DNA of 64,000 bases from Ophioceras dolichostomum (taxonomy: Eukaryota; Ascomycota; Sordariomycetes; Magnaporthales; Ophioceraceae): the NCBI GenBank assembly GCA_003049485.1, contig PYST01000086.1, forward strand, positions 1 to 64,000, written 5' to 3'. The translations under genes and the position numbers were made by a program. Each line of letters begins with the position of its first letter. Position 1 is the stretch's first letter. The notes beneath the pieces are model-generated. The model was not told the origin of the DNA, did no database searches, and saw only the letters and a program-made list of their open reading frames with translations. Below are positions 45,458 to 57,299 of the stretch, piece after piece.

Positions 45458-46632
45458 CAACGACAAGAACAGAGGTATGATGGTTGATGGACGTTGATGA
45501 CGGGTGATAAACCACCGCCTCGTGTCACTTCACCTCACCTGAGAGGCAAATCTTTTCGTCTTCTCTTTGTTGTCTTTCCCTTTTCCCTTTCCATTTCTTG
45601 CTCTTTCTTTCTTTTTCCTTTTGTCTTCTCTCCTGGGAATAGACAGATACCACATACACGATCACGAGCTCGCATTTTGGCGTATGGGAAGAGGGGATTC
45701 ATACGATGGGTAAACCATAATGCATAATAGACTTGGAGGGGAAAGACAGGCGGGATCGCGGGCGGGATCAGGAGATGTTCCAATAGAATACAGGGGCCTC
45801 CATGGAGACTGAGATATAATGAACAAAAAATGACATTGAATTCATCGTCAAGTTGAAGCAATAGTATCATGGTCAAGGCTCTTGTGAGGATCGTCAGGGC
45901 TACCTGCTATCGAGCAGATCTGAGTACTGGGGAAGTTGAAGATAAGAATATTCGAAATAGTAGCCGGAAAATGTCAGGAAAAAGATCGAGATGAACGGAA
46001 TTTGACAAGTAGGAGACTATAGCACTTGAAGACTTGTTTTCATCGTCCCCATCGAGAGACATTGATGAGGCCTTAAGATCCATCTGGTAAGATACCGGCT
46101 GGCTGGGTGATGGATGACGCTTAGGTCATCTGGGAAGTTCCCAAATAGGCGGATCCAACCCCCTCACCGCCTTCTGTTTGAGTGCCCGACTGCCCCAAAT
46201 TTGGACAACTGCACAGTGCTGACGCCGATCATTGAGCGACGTCAGGCGTGCAATTACGGAATAATCTGATACGCAATAATAGTTGGTGCCCGGCTCGGCA
46301 GCTCGTCCAGGTTTGCGCAGGTGGCACACAGAACAGAGAAACTGGGTTACGTTGCTTTATCAGCGACGACGAGCCCCCTCTCACGACAACCATAACGAAC
46401 GATAGACGACGACGAGTACGAGCATCAGACGGCTCCTGCCGCATCGCGGCTGCGACGTAAACCCGTAACTCCTCGACGACCAGCGCTGAGTACTCCTATT
46501 CGCCAGGAACCGTGGCTGAGCGTAATGACGGGACCGACCATGACGACGTCAACAACCTGACGGCCCGACGACCTGACACCTCGACGACTGACTCCGGGAT
46601 CTTGAGATCCCACGGCGGCTCAGATAGTGGCC
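45458..46632. other. Intergenic region upstream of the PXA-domain gene
   Basis: The left part (45530-45640) is C/T-rich, as in the 3' UTR of the MFS gene. Nothing else with a family signature was found. The last 250 bp are GC-rich and probably hold the leader of the PXA gene. Confidence 0.5.
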
Positions 46633-49600
46633 ATGGCTCCCTCGGCCTCGGCGTCTGCACCCGGCCCGGCGAGTACGCTCGTGCCACCGCCACCACCGCC
46701 CCGGGCACCGACCCCGACTCCACTGCTCAAAGCCCCGGCCAAGCCGGCCTCGTCTTCGGAGGTGGCTATTTCGAGTGGTGGTGGGAAAGACAAGAAGGGG
46801 CCCACATCGGCTGCTCCCGTCGACTCGCAAGCCACCACCGCTGGCAAGGCGGGCGCCGCCGCCCCAGCCGAAGATGGTCCAGTGAAAGCCCAACCACAAC
46901 CACCGCCACCCCGTCGCCCTCCGGGCGGGCGCAACGGGCTTGCGGCGGCCGATCCACTCTCGGACAAGGCGACGGCCTTCCTTATACGGCGTGTGCTCTG
47001 CCCGCAGCAGCAACAGCAACAGGCCGGCGGCAGCGGTGGCAGCGGCAGCAACGGCAGTGTCGGTGGTGGTGGCGGTGTTGCCGCCCCGATCGAGGAGCTG
47101 CAGCTCCCGCCCCTGACCAGCCGCAACGACGTCGACCTGCAGCTCTACGCGCTCATCGCCATAGTGCTGCGGGAGTTCGTCCAGAGCTGGTACGGCAAGA
47201 TCACGCCCGACGAGGACTTCGTGGGCGAGATCGTCCAGGTCATCGCCCACTGCACCCGGGCGCTGGAGCAGCGGCTGAGGAAGGTGGACCTGGAGAGCCT
47301 CCTATTCGACGAGCTGCCGGCTTTATTGGACAGGCATGTCGATGGTGCGTCTAATATCACAATCACATTTTGCACGGTTTCTCTTTTTTATTGATTCTTC
47401 CTTCGTATTGATCCCTCCTTCGTGTTGCTGCCTACGTTTGGCTGCTGACCCACCCTGTACACGTATCTACCTAACGTCTGTATCAATATTCGATATTGTT
47501 GTATCTTTGACCAATGGCCTTACTGATATCTTACCCTTCCCCCTTGTGCCTACCTACCAGCATACCGAACCGCCTACCGGCCCATGGTAGGCCCCCCGCT
47601 AGCCGTGGATCCACGGCAGATCTACCACTCGCTCTGCCCGTTCCCCGCTCTCTCGCCCGTGCCAAGCCGCGGTAAAGGGGGCGATGGCAGTGACGAGGGC
47701 GACGAGCAGCAGCAGCAGCAGGCGCTGAACGAGTCGACCTATCGCCAGCTGTTGGTCCAGGGCGTGCTCGCCGTGCTGCTCCCCACCGAGGACCTTGAGA
47801 ACCCGTGCCTGACGGCGCTGGTTGGCCAGATCATGTCGGAGCTGATCATCGGGGGCGTCGTCGCGAGGAAGCTGTCGGAACCGTGGATGGTCTGGGAGGG
47901 GTTGTGCATCCTGGCGAGGGTGGTACGGCAGAAGGCCCAGAAGACGGATCCTGCGTCGTCGACGTCGTTGTCGTCGTCCGCCAATCTCAGCCCCAGCAAT
48001 AAGGCCGCCGTAACCGCCGAGAGCACCACCTCTAGAGCCAGCGCGACGTCTGGGTCTGGGCACTCTGGTAGGAGTGCCCACGGCCTCTCGCTACAGCGAC
48101 TTTTCTGGTCAGCTCTTCAGACGGGGTTCCTCCTCTTTGGCCTTCTGCGGATGGCGGTGTTGACGCTGGCGACCTATCGTTCTGTGCCGTCCCGTCTGGC
48201 CAATGGCGTTGGCGGCGGGGCGTCCAGTCACGGCCGCAGGACCGGTCTCAGCAAAGCATCACTTGCGCACGAAGGAGGCGTCGGCATTTCAACCCAGCCA
48301 GTCAAGACGCCCGTCCTCGCGTTCAGGATTTGGCCGACATTGTCGAATCTGATCGAGATGGACTGTCGTATGCCGTGGCTCGGAGGCAGTCTTTCTCTCC
48401 TGCAGTGGATGGCGATGATGGGTCCTGGCCGCTTGGCCGGCCTCGATGGCCCCGTGGACAGGTAGGACTGTCCCCTTTCCTATTCCCCTATTCGCCATCT
48501 ACAATGATCTTACCCCTCACTCCGGCCCGGAATTTCTTCGATTTTGTTTGTGAGCCTATCTTGCCTATCTTGTCTATCTTCCCCCAGTTCTTGCACTTTT
48601 CCTCGCACTCTCTTTCCTTATCCTGCATGATCGGCCGCGGCAACGCCGCATGCAGCTCAGGTCACTGGACCCCAATCATCCTCAAAGATGGCACTGTCTG
48701 ATCCAAGCAAGTGCTGCCTGCGTCACCCGTCTGCCTCGGATGACGGCTGGCTTCTGGACGGATGGTTGGTCTTGGTTTCCTGGAAGCTCATTTGGTTGAG
48801 ATTTCGGAGTTGTTCCTTCATGCACAGACAGGGCCAGTCCATTCTATCCCGGTGTAGCATAGCGCAGAAGCTGCACCCCTCACCCCGGTTCACCCCGACT
48901 CATACACCGCCCGCAAGCACACAATTGCAATAGCACACCACACCGTCGTCATCTTGCACAAGTACTGCATGACTGGCGTTCACCTGGCCATCAGAACCAA
49001 AGAACCACAGAACCACAGAACCACCCGCTGAGGAAAGTCTGGCCGAGCCAGTAAAGCGGCGGGCGCCCGCATCCACTCGCTCTCTCTCTCACCCACGTCG
49101 TCGAAAGTGCCTGCGGCCAAATCGGCAGCCACTAGGCAAAAGAGAAGAAGCATCAGAAGCATCAGATGCAACACGGGAGGAAAGTCCGCCGACCAATGCG
49201 ACGCTGAGGTTGCGCAAGCCAATGAATTCGCGGGCTGCATTCTCTCGCGTCCGATTGCTCGATTTTAATCGATAGGCGTTGCGGGGCTTCGACCGGGCTG
49301 TCCATCCGCAAGCTTTGTTTACGCGCCGAGCCGGGGGTGTGCGTTCTGGCTCGTGCAGGAGAGCGGAAAAAGAGGGGCTGCGTTGACCACTTTCGACACT
49401 TTCGACGCTTCGGACAGGGGTTCTGGGTTTCCTTGTCTTCCGTCTGATCCTGAACCCTTGCACCTCGCATCCCGCAGTCCGCAGCCTGTCGCCCACAGCT
49501 TCTAGTGCCAAAGTGCCTAGCGCAAACCACCAGCAGGCTAGCAGCAAACTGGCAGCAAACCAGCAACGGGAGCACACAGCGTCACGACGGTCGATGTGAT

Positions 49601-52484
49601 TGAAGTGGAAGTGGAAGCGAGCCTGACGACCTCAGGCTCGTTCCTCAACGAACGCACGGCCGCACAAACCACCCACACCTCTCCTTTGCCAAGAGCCAAC
49701 CGTCATGCCGACCTTGGACCCACTCCACCATCTCCCGCTCACTCACTTCCATACTCCCACACTCGCAGTCTCCCAAACTCCCAAACTTTCGCACTCCCCT
49801 TTGCTGGCTGCGAGCCTTTTTCCGCTTCCGTCGCCGTGCAACTGTCAAGTGTCGGTCGGTCACAGATAGCGGAATGTGCACTGACGCAGGGGTCCTGCGA
49901 CATGTCCTTCTTGCCCTCCATGTTGGAGGACACTCACGAAGACGAGGCTGTTCATGCCGTTGTTTTCTCTTTGCCTCTGCTCCTCCCCCTGGCTTTCGGG
50001 TAGCCGCAGCGTGCTGGACGGGCTAAGAGAGATACGGAAACTCGCAAGGCAATCAACCCGACCAACCAGCCAATCGCTCCAATGGCCCCAATGGCCGAGG
50101 CCACGCCGGGTGGATTCGAGTTCATCATTATCGAGCGCCTCTGCTACCAGCCCTGTCATGCCATGTTACGTCGGTCTGGGAACAAAGACCACCGTCGAGG
50201 GTTGGAAGGGGAAATTCATGGAGCCCAAGGAGAATGTCTTCCAGGGTCGCATCCGCTGGCCGATTGAGCTGAAATTGCAGAGACGAGTTGAAAGCCCCGG
50301 TGCCCCCTTCCGGCTTGGATCGACGACTGCGCATCTCGGTCTCAGACTCTATTCAAGAGGGGAGAGAGAAGAAGGGAACCCTGCAAGGCAGGACAAGAGA
50401 AAGCGAAAGCTGACCAGAAGCAGATGCTGACGCAGCGCCCATCGTCAATGTCCCTTCTTCTATTATTTCTCTTCTCCCCTTTCTCCTCCATTCGCTTCCG
50501 CTCCTGCCTGCCTGCATGGCCCTCTGATACCCCTGCCCCCTCCCCGGTCCCTTGAGGTACCTCGCCAGGTACTTGACCCCCCTAACCCCTGTCCTCTGCT
50601 TGCCCCCTTCTTTGGCTGAACCCCCTGTCAATGAAAATGCCCCCCGCTCCCCGCACTGAGCCAAAGCTGGCCAGGCCAAGAAAGGGCGGAGGGCAAGGGG
50701 GAGTGGCAAGAAAAGGACAGGATAGACAGGATGGAAGCATCCGTTGTGAGAGAACAGCCCAGCCTACTCGCCCGTCCATCTTTTCGCAAATTTCGTGGCG
50801 TTCATGCCGCAGCATCCGCCATCAAAATAATTCTCGAAGGCAATTCTACTGCCAGCCTACGGCACAAAACTCGGAGCTGAGGGGGGAAAGCTTGGGAGCG
50901 GGGAGGATTATCGAGGGAGGGAAAGAGAGGGGAGACCACCTTCAGGCCACCTTCACACCCTCATGCTCATGCCCATCCCCCGAGTGCTTCCTTCCAGGTT
51001 CCATCACAGCAGCCCTTTTGCCTCTATCCCCCTCATTCCTTCACCCCCTCATTCTTGCTTTTCCGCTCTAGGCCTATCCATGGTTTTGCTTTACGTTTTT
51101 CTGCTTACCCACCATCAACGATAAAACATGCCCCCTTGCACTTGCTTGCTTTGCTGACCCCCACGCATGACAAAATACCCCGTGTTTTTTGTCCTATCCT
51201 GGCTGGCCGGGACTTTTGCTTTCTCGGTGCTCTTTCTTTTCTCTCTGTTTGTGTGTGGTATTGTAGTATTGACGAACTCGGAACAGGATCATTTCTCATG
51301 CCATCGCTAGGCATGTGCTCGACCCGATGCAGCTTCCCCCGCTGCTCCGGGCTTTGCGGGGGGCGCTCTTCCCAAACAACGCGATGGGAACTCCGTCGCT
51401 GTTCCCGCCGTCCTCGGAGCAGGAGCTTCTGGCGCTGAGACGTAGGTGCGCTAGCTCTCTTTGGGACCTTGTGCCGAGCGGGGTGGGAGCGCTGTATTTT
51501 GGCGCCGCCACCACCACCTGGAAGAGAAAGAGCAGAAGCAGCAGCAGCAGCACGACAACAAGCACAATGAAGAAGTGGAGGGGTAAGGGGATGATGAAGA
51601 GCGGAGGACTTGGCGCTGTTGCCGATGGTGGTCAGACTCAGCAACCACAGCTACAACAGCTACATCAGCTACATCAGAAGCTGGACCAGAAGCAGGACCA
51701 GAAGCAGCAGCAGCACTTCAAACCCTTGTCAACTATGTCGATTTCATCAACGTCACTGCGGACCGGTCCGAGCAGCGGAGTCGACTTCTCACCGCCACAA
51801 CCTCAAAGAGCAGGTGGACGCGGAGGCGGCGGCAGCATCAGCGCCAGCGCCAGCAGCAGTATCTCTCGTACCCATAGCCCAACCTCGGCCCGTGACCGGA
51901 CGGCGCAAAAGAGGAAACCAGGTCAAAATGAGGTTGTGGTGGACCAGCAGCAACAGCAGCAACAGCAGCCCCAGCAACTGTCGTCACAAGACGCGTCGGC
52001 GCACCAAACAGCAGCAGTCGCCGGCGCTAGCAAATCTGACAAGACCAACAAGGGATGCGAAAGAGATGAAGATGGTGATCAGATGGGCGGCGCCATCGAC
52101 GCTAGCGGCGGTACAGCGGTCAGGGGGGGCGTGCAAGTGCAAGTGCAAGTGCCCAGCTGTGGGGCTGCTACTGCTACCAGACCAGGACCAGGGGCAGGGG
52201 CCCGTCTCCATCACCACGCCGAGGGCGTCTTCCATCCAGATGTCGTCGACGACATGGACGAAGGAGGAAAAGACGACGACCATGACCCTCATATTGACAG
52301 TGACAGTGACAGCGACCGTGAGCGGATCATTTCCGAAATAGAGGAGGGGATCCTGGACGTGTTCAGCGACGTCTACTGCAACAAGCACCTCATGTACGGC
52401 GTCCTCGAGCTCGTCCTCGAGCGCCTGATTCCCGAGCTGGCCGAGAGGGGAGTCGTGGAACTTTGGCATGAGAGACTGAGCTAG
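46633..52484 (+). CDS. PXA-domain protein split by a 2.8-kb intron
   Basis: Probable endomembrane protein with the PX-associated domain found in sorting nexins such as Mdm1/SNX13, but without a PX domain. Exons 46633-47344, 47561-48461 and 51287-52484 give 936 residues, with all junctions keeping frame. A Pro/Ala/Gln-rich N-terminus leads to the PXA core: LTSRNDVDLQLYALIAIVLREFVQSWYGKI, then TYRQLLVQGVLAVLLP and LTALVGQIMSELIIGGVV. Exon 2 ends at MPWLGGSLSLLQW and DGPVDR. Exon 3 resumes with IISHAIARHVLDP and LPPLLRALRGALFPNN, which follow it in the family. A long Ser/Gln-rich linker precedes the conserved end VYCNKHLMYGVLELVLERLIPELAERG. Intron 1 is 216 nt, intron 2 is 2,825 nt. The start at 46633 is the first in-frame ATG before the Pro-rich leader. 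Confidence 0.83.
48462..51286. other. 2,825-nt intron of the PXA-domain gene
   Basis: Donor GTAGGA at 48462 and acceptor ACAG at 51283-51286. The content is C/T-rich and low-complexity, with open frames of at most about 160 codons on either strand, none recognisable. I see no transposon ends, nested gene or RNA gene. Confidence 0.7.
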
Positions 52485-55102
52485 TAGACGAGATGTAGCT
52501 ACCACATACCACCTTACTAGGTAGTCGAGCTCTGGAGCACTTCTACCACAGTACTCTAGGTACCTACCTTCCTACGTACCTACCTACGTACCTACCAGGT
52601 AGCCCAGCACCTAGCCAAGCACTGTAGCACTTTCTTTTTGCTTTTCACTCCGTAGTAAATACTACCTAACCTAATAATTAATAATATCACAAATGTCAAG
52701 CAAGTGTCAGTGACAGACGGATAAGTGACGGTAGTGACAGTAGTTGTAGGGGCGTGTGGTATGGTAAACCCACCGCTCGAGACTAGCCTCGGCCGGGAAA
52801 GTCGTTCGGTCAGTTCAGTTCCTCCTGGTCGATTGGTCGCCGATATCGTGGGGTTTAGTGTCATTCTCGAGAGCCAAATGAACCGTGGGCTGGTCTTGTA
52901 TGTCTCCCCCTCTCTCTCTACAACGCAGGATGCATTCCCTTCAGAAGACTTGCACTGGCCACGCTGCACTGATACACTGATATTGAGACACGGCAGTTCT
53001 GGACAAAAGCAATGCGGTGCTTGCTTTTTTTGGTTGCAGATGGCCACCCAAGGGAGTTGCTTGTATTTTTTTGTGGTGTTTTGTTTGGTTAAATCCTGTT
53101 CCGCTCGCGGGAGGAGGGCGGTATTTGCCTCCCTTTCTCCCTGTCCTCCCCTCCCTCCATTCGCTCTCTGGTTTGTGTTGTCTGGTTGGTTGGTGCTGAT
53201 GATTTTTTTTTTTTGTTTTTCTTTTTTTGGTCCTTTTTTTGGGACTCCCAATGTGGAGTCTGGTGTGTATGCGGTGTGAGAAGTGGCGTGTGGAGAGTGG
53301 AAAAGTCTCGCCAGACAGGAAATATGGGAAATCCTTCTCACAGTCCAGTTCGTCCAGTAGTCGTATCCTCCACCGACAAGCCAGCCGTAAATAGCAGGTG
53401 TAGACAGTGCCGAAGGGAAGACAGGTAGGTGGTAGTCAGTCAGTTCTGTCCGACTATCATCCATCCATCCCCCCTGGAGGATAAGAAAAAAGAAACAGAA
53501 AAAAAAATCAGAGCAGCCGCCAGCCAAAACTTGAGAGAAGAGGTTGAAAGGGGTAGAAAAATAGAGAGAAAGATAAAGGAAAATTTCCAGCCCGTTTGGC
53601 TGCGCGAATCCCAATTATGTCCCATCACAATGAAGCAAACACAAGACTCCTCGGACCTCTCGCGTCCAGTCCCCTCCTCCCACCAGCGAGATATTCGCTT
53701 GTTCCCTCGGTAGTACCCATCGTTCCCAGATATCCAGACCAGGGGGGGGGGGGGAAAGAGGCAAGAAAGCAAAATAACAGGACGAGAATAAAAAAAAGAA
53801 AGGTGGAAAGTGGTTAACACCATCCAGTTTCTTTTTTTTTTTTTTCGTTTCCCTTTTTCTCACCGCTTCTTCCCGTAGAGGACAGAAGAGTCATGTTTTC
53901 TGGTTTCTCTTGCCTTTCCTTCCCGCCCGGTCGTGGCGTTCGATCGTTCGCGCCCGTTTCGCCCAGTGACCCGATGCCAAAACCTGGTGTCCCGTCCCCC
54001 CGAAATGAGCCCCGAAAGCCGATAAGCCCCCCAAAAAAAAGCCCTGAGGCCAGTCCGATCTCTCTCACTTGTTTCCCGTTTCCAACCGTCCGTCCGTCCA
54101 TCCATCCGTCCGCCTGAGCCAGCCACGGGCCCTCCCACCCGGTAAGTCGCAATGTGTGAACTTGCTACGCCGAAGTGCCTTTGCCTTGAGATGCAAAACG
54201 AGGGAGAGAGCATTTCGAACCTGAAGGAACAGAGAATGGAGTACGGTAGAAGGAACCTGAAAAGGGGAGAAATAAAACTGAGGAAAGAGGCAAAGAGCAA
54301 AAGAAATAATAAAAATAACTTCCAGTAAGACGCATAAGTAAAATGAAAAGTGTGAACAGAACTGGACAGATACATATGAAGGAGTAGGAATCAGATACGG
54401 AAGTACCTAGGACGAGGAAATCAAGATGAATAAAGATGAATCAGGAACATCGGAAAAGAAAAGAAAGGAGGTAAAAAGGGGAATATGAGAAAGAAAGCGA
54501 AAAACTATCAGCATCCTAGAAAGTTTTGGTATAATGTGTCCCATGTCCGCGTGAGCGTCGATATGTCTTCCCCTTCGCCTTCACCTCCTCCCGTGGCGAA
54601 TCTCTCTGCTTTTCTGCTTTTTTTTTCTTGGGTTTCGTCCGCGCGAGCCGACTAACATGATGTCTGAAAGTTGGAAGGGTGAAAGATCGACGATGGGGCA
54701 GATATAGCAGCTGTCTTTGGTGGTCGTGGGACGGGGTATATGTAAGATGTTTGTAGGCAATGGGGTATATATATAAGGTGAGGTTGCAGGAATCGAAACT
54801 GTAGGCAGCCGTAAATGTGTGTGTGCGAAGGTGTAATGTTAATGCTATTCAAGGTGCAGAACATGAATGAGCGGGTTCTCCTCCCCTTTTCTATAAAATG
54901 GGGTATATTTTCGGTGTACTGCTAGGCGCATGATTGTGTTTGGAAGGGGTGAAGCCTTCGTTGAATAAACTTTTGTATATTGTCGTGAGACATTCAGGGG
55001 AGGAGAAGATATCGATCGAGTATCGGCGATTCATTGGGGGTCGGTCTCGTTCGCTGGGTACCTAGGTATGTACCTAGAGGCAGTGAGGTAGGTGTCTCCA
55101 TC
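52485..55102. other. Convergent intergenic region, no gene recognised
   Basis: Lies between the ends of the PXA and CENP-B-like genes. A dense TACCTACC/TACGTACC cluster lies at 52557-52600. Poly-T occurs at 53204-53213 and 53830-53845, and a run of 13 G at 53742-53754. The right part (54150-55030) is A-rich, as in a long 3' UTR of the minus-strand gene. Confidence 0.55.
52557..52600 (+). repeat. TACCTACC/TACGTACC motif cluster
   Basis: Repeated overlapping copies of TACCTACC and CTACGTACC just after the end of the PXA-domain gene. It is the densest example of a short motif scattered through the window. Confidence 0.85.
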
Positions 55103-57299
55103 TCAAGCAGCCATAGTGGTCGGCTCCAATTTCACCGTCTCAATAGCCGCCGGGGCATTGGTCATCTCGACCTCGCCCTCCGGGATGCGAGTGAGCCCGC
55201 CCATGCCCGGAGCGGAGGCCGCTGAGACAGCTTTGGCTAGCTGATGATGGTGTAGGCGTAGCTTCTCGGTCAAGCGCACGACGGCGATGTAGTCGCTCTG
55301 GTCGACGAAGCCGCCGGCGTTCTGCTGGATGAACGACAGCAGAGTGTCCGCGGCGCGACGTGCGTCCTCCTGCGTGGGCGAGTTGGGCGAGGACCCTGTG
55401 GGCGTTCCCGAAGTCATGCCGCCACCGGCGCTCGTCACTGGCGTGCCCACCGTGGCAGATCTCGGGGCGAGGCTGCCACTGCTGCTGCTGCGATGCAAGT
55501 GAGGAGACGCGACCACCGAGGCGGAGGAGACAGACGTGTCGATGGCGAATGGTTGAGCCAACATCTCGTTCATGGGCGACTCGAGCGCAGACGACGGAGC
55601 CGTGGAGGGCACAGGGTGATACTTGGGTGTCAGTGGTTCGCCGCTGCCCCCACCACCAGGGCCTCCGCCGCTGCCGCCGCTAGCACCGCTACCGCCGCTT
55701 TGTGGCTGGTTCATCAGGTCGATGTCGAGTGTCGGGAAGGTCTGGCTGCGGGGCCTTTGGAAGTTGGAACTGCCATGCGCCGAGCTGAAAAAACCGCCGG
55801 TGCTCGGATCGGGCGAGAATGTGAACGGATTCGGGCTCACGGCGCTCCCTGAGAAGGACGAGGCTGTCGAGTCGGTAAATGTGCTAGAGAGTGAGGTGGA
55901 GCTCTGGTTGTGAGAGTGCCTGTACGAACCGCTTTCTGAAGTGAAATCCATAAAGGTGCTCGCCCTGTTGTTGTTGCCACTCCCACTGCCGCCGCCACCG
56001 ACACTCGCGTCTCTCTCGTCGTCGCTCTTACTGGGGTTAGCCGATAGGGGCGACTGCGAAGGTTCTACAGATGCTGAGTGTGGGTGGTGCGCCTGTGGCG
56101 AGGCGGGTGAAGCAACCGCGCTCCCAGAGAGCGTGTCGCGGCTGATGGTGCTGGTGGCGCTGTGCGGGATGTTCGTCTCGGAGGCACGGCGAAGGAGCTT
56201 CGGCCCGCCGACGTTGTATTTTTGCTTGAACTTCTCCAGCCACACGGTGCTCGCAGTTAACAGACTGTCGGGCGAAGGACCAGATGTGTTCTGCGCAAAG
56301 ACGCGCGCCTTCTCCCGGATGTCTGTGTCGGTCACGGGCGCCCCCAACTTCTGCTGATTGCGCAACCAGTTTAGCAGCGCCTTCTCAATGTCGGCCGTCT
56401 TGCCCTGTTTTGCACGCTTGATAGGTGACGCGCTGCGGTCGTCCGGGTTGAGGTAAGTCTCCTTTTTGCGCAGGACCTTGGAGACGGTGCTATGTTCAGA
56501 GAGACAGAACAATTCGCAGTTGAAAACATGTCAGCTGAGTTCAGTCCGGGCTAATCCGGGCCAATTCGGTCCCATCCTTCTTCCGCTGACTTGTCCTCCG
56601 ACGTGAACAAGTGCTCTCTCTACCTCCTCCTCTCTGTGAAACCTACCTTCTTTCGACACCAAAGCGAGATCCGATCTCGGTCTGCTTCATGCCCGGGTTT
56701 TCCTCGGCAAACAGGCACATGGCCCGGCGATCGCTGTCGGTCAGCGTCTTTCGAGGTGTCAGTTGGATGTGAGAGGCCGACAGCTTCGACCCCTTCAGCT
56801 GTGGCAACGAAACGAGCGGAGGCATGCTGGCAGCCGGCGCAGAGTAGCTGCTCGCGTTGGGAACCAGGGTGCTCGGCCAGATCGGATTTGAAGGCATGAT
56901 CAGCGGCTGTAGTGGAGGATGATGCGCCTGCTGCTGGTGAGGCGGCGGCGGGTGCTGCTGAGGGACCTGGGCGACCTGTGGCGGAGGGGGCAGCATCCTT
57001 CCGCCTCCCATTCCCACACCGACGCTCACGCCCACGCCCACGCCCACGCCGCCCACACTCACACCGAGTGATTCCGACGGCAGGTGCGGCATCGACGTCA
57101 TGCCAAAGTTGAAGTTGCTGTTGTAGTCCGCCATCGTGGTCTGCGTATAGTGCGACATGTCAACCCAGTGGCTGTCGCCCACCGAGACTCCGCCAGCACT
57201 GGCCGGAGTGTGACCACCACTGCTGTATGGGCCGTGGTCCGTCGTAGCCATGTGGCTCTCCGACTCCATAGCCGTCGTTGCAATGATCGAGTGATGCAT
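55103..57299 (-). CDS. CENP-B/psq-type HTH DNA-binding protein
   Basis: Nuclear DNA-binding protein of the CENP-B/Tc5-transposase DNA-binding family, 679 residues. Minus-strand exons 57299-56647 and 56489-55103. The N-terminal 175 residues are His/Pro/Gly-rich. A psq/CENP-B-N helix-turn-helix spans about 180-231 (LTDSDRRAMCLFAEENPGMK, IGSRFGVERSTVSKVLRKKE) and crosses the intron. An HTH_CENPB domain follows at about 248-310 (ADIEKALLNWLRNQQ, TDTDIREKARVFAQ, STVWLEKFKQKYNVGGP). The rest is a long Ser/Gly/Pro-rich disordered region with a final helix (SLLTEKLRLHHHQLAKAVS-like). No DDE nuclease domain is present, so it is a host regulator rather than a transposase. The long 5' region (57300 to about 60000) fits a regulated gene. 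Targets cannot be inferred. Confidence 0.88.
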
